A stretch of DNA of 15,045 nt, taken from positions 1 through 15,045 of the forward strand of contig JANTHQ010000013.1 in NCBI GenBank assembly GCA_024762375.1, in the 5' to 3' direction. Below are positions 12,277 to 15,045 of the stretch, one piece after another. Made by a program: the position numbers and the translations under genes. The number at the start of each line of letters is the position of its first letter. The stretch's first letter is position 1. The notes beneath the pieces are model-generated. The model had not been told where the DNA came from and did no database searches. It saw only the letters and a program-made list of their open reading frames with translations. Origin of the DNA: Anaerolineaceae bacterium. GTDB lineage: Bacteria; Chloroflexota; Anaerolineae; 4572-78.

Positions 12277-15045
12277 ATGATTCAAAAACGAACTGTACTC
12301 ATTTTAATTTTTCTCATCAACACAGTCCTGTTATCGGCCGGTGGTATCGCGGCGAACGATTTTATGTTCCCCATCACTGCGGCGGCCGATACTCCCTCAC
12401 TCACCGGTGACACAACCCGCACTGCAATTACATCTACCCAGGTAACCGCCGACGGCGACTGGGCAATGGCTGCTGCCAATCCACAGCGAACTTCGTGGAC
12501 ACCGGAAGAAGTAACCGGGCGATTGCAGGTTGCATGGTATCGCCCAATTGAAGCATTCATTCCACAGAATTCACAACTGATTGCCGCCAATGGACTAATT
12601 TACGTGTCCACTTCGCGCGGGTTATATGCGCTCGACGCAAATTCTGGCGCGGTAGCATGGCGATACGACACTGAACTGCCGCTAGGAAATTCGCCCACGG
12701 TTGACGGTGACGTGCTGTATGTCGGCGGCTACGACCACAAACTCCACGCGCTAAACGCGCTGAATGGCACACCGCTGTGGGAGTTTTCTGGCGCAGATGC
12801 GGGTTATGACACGAACCCCCTCGTGGTTGACGGCAAAATATTTGTCGGCAACCGCGATGGGAAGATGTATGCTATCGGCGCGCATGGCACGCCACAACAA
12901 GGACAATTGGTTTGGCAATACGATACCGGCGCACCCATTCACCTTTCGGCGGCTTATAAAGATGGTACAATTTTCTTTGCCGCCAACGATAATTACGCTT
13001 ACGCGCTCAATGCCAACGACGGGCATCTGGTGTGGAAATCGGCGAAGATGCCGGGCGCACAGTTTCAATCATACTGGCCGGTGATTTTTCAGGATAAAGT
13101 GATTTTCTCGGTGGCACACGGCTATCGCAACGATTTAGCCCCGGGAACCCGCAGTGTGGACAACCCCGACAACACAACGTTTGCGTCTGTCAAACAAATG
13201 CAGCTCGCCGATATTTTCCCCAACGGCACTGAAAACCAAATCATCGGGGCAGAAGTATCGGGGCAAAATTGGGCACACGGCTATCCGGTTGTGGATGCTC
13301 ACAGTGTCACCGAATATCTGGAAGACAATCCCCAGTCTGACCCGCACAAACACAAACCATGGCGGCGCATGTTCGTGGCACTGAATATTTCCAACGGACA
13401 GGAATACTCGTTCGATTCGGATGGAGATGGATTCCGCGAATATATTCCCGCCAGTTACTGGGGAACGACTTCCGGTAACCGTTATCCGCCATTGGTTGGC
13501 AACGATAATTTACTCTATTTCAGCAGCCTGTATAAATGCTGTTCGGATGCCAAAGGGCGCGTAATGGGCTGGAATATTGACACACCGGGTTATGTCAGTT
13601 TTTTGGGCCCCGTGCAAGCATTTACCGGCCTCGCAGCAGCCGTTGCCGAGCCGCAAGCCATCTCTGCCGGCGGGAACGTCATTTACCGCAATTTGTGCTG
13701 TGACCGGGTCGGCGATTGGGTGAGTTACACCACACCGGGTCTCACCGGGCAGGCATGGTCATACAATCTGGATGATATCGCTCCCGGTTACGACCCCATG
13801 TGGTTTCTTGACCCCGGCGCCATCTCGCGCCATCGGGGCTGGTATCAGGGTTTATCAAACAGTATGAATGCCGCATATCACAACCACGGCGACCAAAACC
13901 CCATCGTGCCATATGACGGCAAACTATTCGTTCACCGTAGCAATACTGTGTTCGCCTTCAGCCCCGATGGGAATGCTCACAGCCCGTTGCCCGTTTTAAC
14001 GGCGAACCCCGCTCCCAGCAGTATCACACCGCCATCCACAAACGAAGTCAGCCAGCGGTTAAACTCGGAAATCCAAAAAATCGTCAATGCAGGACACCTT
14101 CGTCCCGGTTACTATCACGCCAGAACGCTGGTAAAAGACGTTGAAAACTATTTTGAAAACCCCGGTGATACCCTCTTTACACTTTCCATGGCGTATCCAT
14201 ATCTATCAGCAGGGTTACAAGCGCAAGTTCGGGATTATCTGGCATCGGAATTCAACACCTATTTTGCCAACTCGATGATTGCCCGTGTCGGGTGGAGTGA
14301 TGGCGCGCCGCGCGAAGCGATGGATTTGCCACCGGAAGTGGCGGACGATATTGCCGCCGGCAATTATCCGTCACTGACCCGAGCAGGCAATGGTTTCATC
14401 TGGGCGTATCCGCAAAACAATTTTTATGCGATGTGGAAATACGCCGAGAACATTCCGGGTGTGGACGCTCAGCAGGTTTATTCGCTGGCGAAATCAAAAA
14501 TCACCGTGCCCGTACCGAACCCACCCTATGGCACACAAACCGATTATTTCCGCCAGCAACCATACGAGTTGAACGGCTGGATTGCCGGATATATCGGGTT
14601 CCTCAACCTGCAATCGCTGGCGGGAATGGATGGCACAGACGCAAATCTGCGCCAGCGTGTTTCCGATGAACTCGACCGATTGATGACCATGCGGGTAAAC
14701 ATTTTCACCAAAGAATCATACTACAATGACCCGAATGCTCCCGACTTCAAATTTTACAAAAAGAATTTCGATATTGTCGGTAATTTTCTGTATATTGTGC
14801 CGGAATTGGGTGAGTATCTTCGCCAAAATCGAGAAGCAGACGTGCGCGCCGCTGTAGATGAATATGAATATATCGCGCCGTACTGGTTTGTTTCCCGTTA
14901 CGAAGATTCCATCGGCGAGCGCGGGATGTCGCTGCTGTACAACTATTATGCGCTCTTCCAAGCCAAAGCCTTCATCCTGCACGAATCGCCCGCCGAGTTG
15001 TCGAAATATCTGGATGTACCCGCTTTTCCGGTCGGCGATTTGTTC
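12277..15045 (+). CDS. Secreted PQQ-type beta-propeller protein with helical C-terminal domain, partial (923+ aa)
   Basis: An uninterrupted frame of 923 codons that leaves the window without a stop. The N-terminus (MIQKRTVLILIFLINTVLL) is a signal peptide with a cleavage region near residues 25-38. From about 95 the chain has quinoprotein-like propeller repeats of the form YALDANSGAVAW: 117-128, 157-168, around 213 and 242-253. The propeller seems to run to about residue 580 with long insertions. Two vicinal cysteine pairs, Cys421-Cys422 and Cys474-Cys475, lie in this part. From about 585 the sequence turns helical and aromatic-rich, like an alpha/alpha-toroid domain. True PQQ binding is not shown; many such propellers are scaffolds. 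It is divergent from the polysaccharide cluster across a 489-base spacer and may act outside the cell on or with the exported glycan; that link is inference from position only. Confidence 0.85.
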   Translation, partial: MIQKRTVLILIFLINTVLLSAGGIAANDFMFPITAAADTPSLTGDTTRTAITSTQVTADGDWAMAAANPQRTSWTPEEVTGRLQVAWYRPIEAFIPQNSQLIAANGLIYVSTSRGLYALDANSGAVAWRYDTELPLGNSPTVDGDVLYVGGYDHKLHALNALNGTPLWEFSGADAGYDTNPLVVDGKIFVGNRDGKMYAIGAHGTPQQGQLVWQYDTGAPIHLSAAYKDGTIFFAANDNYAYALNANDGHLVWKSAKMPGAQFQSYWPVIFQDKVIFSVAHGYRNDLAPGTRSVDNPDNTTFASVKQMQLADIFPNGTENQIIGAEVSGQNWAHGYPVVDAHSVTEYLEDNPQSDPHKHKPWRRMFVALNISNGQEYSFDSDGDGFREYIPASYWGTTSGNRYPPLVGNDNLLYFSSLYKCCSDAKGRVMGWNIDTPGYVSFLGPVQAFTGLAAAVAEPQAISAGGNVIYRNLCCDRVGDWVSYTTPGLTGQAWSYNLDDIAPGYDPMWFLDPGAISRHRGWYQGLSNSMNAAYHNHGDQNPIVPYDGKLFVHRSNTVFAFSPDGNAHSPLPVLTANPAPSSITPPSTNEVSQRLNSEIQKIVNAGHLRPGYYHARTLVKDVENYFENPGDTLFTLSMAYPYLSAGLQAQVRDYLASEFNTYFANSMIARVGWSDGAPREAMDLPPEVADDIAAGNYPSLTRAGNGFIWAYPQNNFYAMWKYAENIPGVDAQQVYSLAKSKITVPVPNPPYGTQTDYFRQQPYELNGWIAGYIGFLNLQSLAGMDGTDANLRQRVSDELDRLMTMRVNIFTKESYYNDPNAPDFKFYKKNFDIVGNFLYIVPELGEYLRQNREADVRAAVDEYEYIAPYWFVSRYEDSIGERGMSLLYNYYALFQAKAFILHESPAELSKYLDVPAFPVGDLF

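Noticed and set aside
12282..13353. Several open frames on the minus strand opposite the right-hand gene
   Set aside because: They are antisense to the continuous 923-codon plus-strand frame with signal peptide, strong ribosome site and propeller repeats.

Overview
The window looks like a surface-polysaccharide locus from a free-living bacterium, most likely a member of the Chloroflexota (Anaerolineae or Caldilineae type). The taxonomic guess rests on style rather than a marker gene. Secreted proteins carry long Thr/Pro 'TPTATP' linkers. Glycosyltransferases have long helical C-terminal tails. One surface protein is held by a simple C-terminal membrane helix with a basic tail. Short 7-bp tandem repeats lie between genes. 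There is no rRNA, tRNA, transposase, integrase or CRISPR array.

Ten genes on the minus strand (11787 down to 69) read as one long transcription unit. In transcription order they are: a nucleotide-sugar 6-dehydrogenase (UDP-uronic acid supply); a secreted, membrane-anchored sialidase-fold beta-propeller; the Wzm-type permease and Wzt-type ATPase of an ABC polysaccharide exporter; a PAPS-dependent sulfotransferase; a cytosolic alpha/alpha-toroid protein of unknown activity; a family 2 glycosyltransferase; an SGNH-hydrolase-like lipoprotein; a second family 2 glycosyltransferase; and a second sulfotransferase of a different subfamily. From the permease to the second glycosyltransferase the genes overlap by 1 to 13 bases or lie 11 to 18 bases apart, which suggests translational coupling. 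The last sulfotransferase is separated by 104 bases containing heptanucleotide repeats.

Together the genes suggest a sulfated, uronic-acid-containing polysaccharide: precursor supply, chain assembly, cytosolic sulfation, ABC export, then handling at the surface. No initiating sugar-phosphate transferase and no PAPS synthesis gene is in view.

After a 489-base divergent spacer (11788-12276) with a plausible minus-strand promoter, several inverted repeats and an orphan consensus Shine-Dalgarno, a plus-strand gene begins at 12277 and is still open at the window end (923 codons, no stop). It encodes a secreted protein with PQQ-type propeller repeats, two vicinal cysteine pairs and a helical C-terminal domain.

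The least explained parts are the alpha/alpha-toroid protein inside the sulfation/export operon, the coupling of a sulfotransferase to a Wzt with a substrate-recognition domain, the large propeller/helical protein, and the structured divergent spacer.
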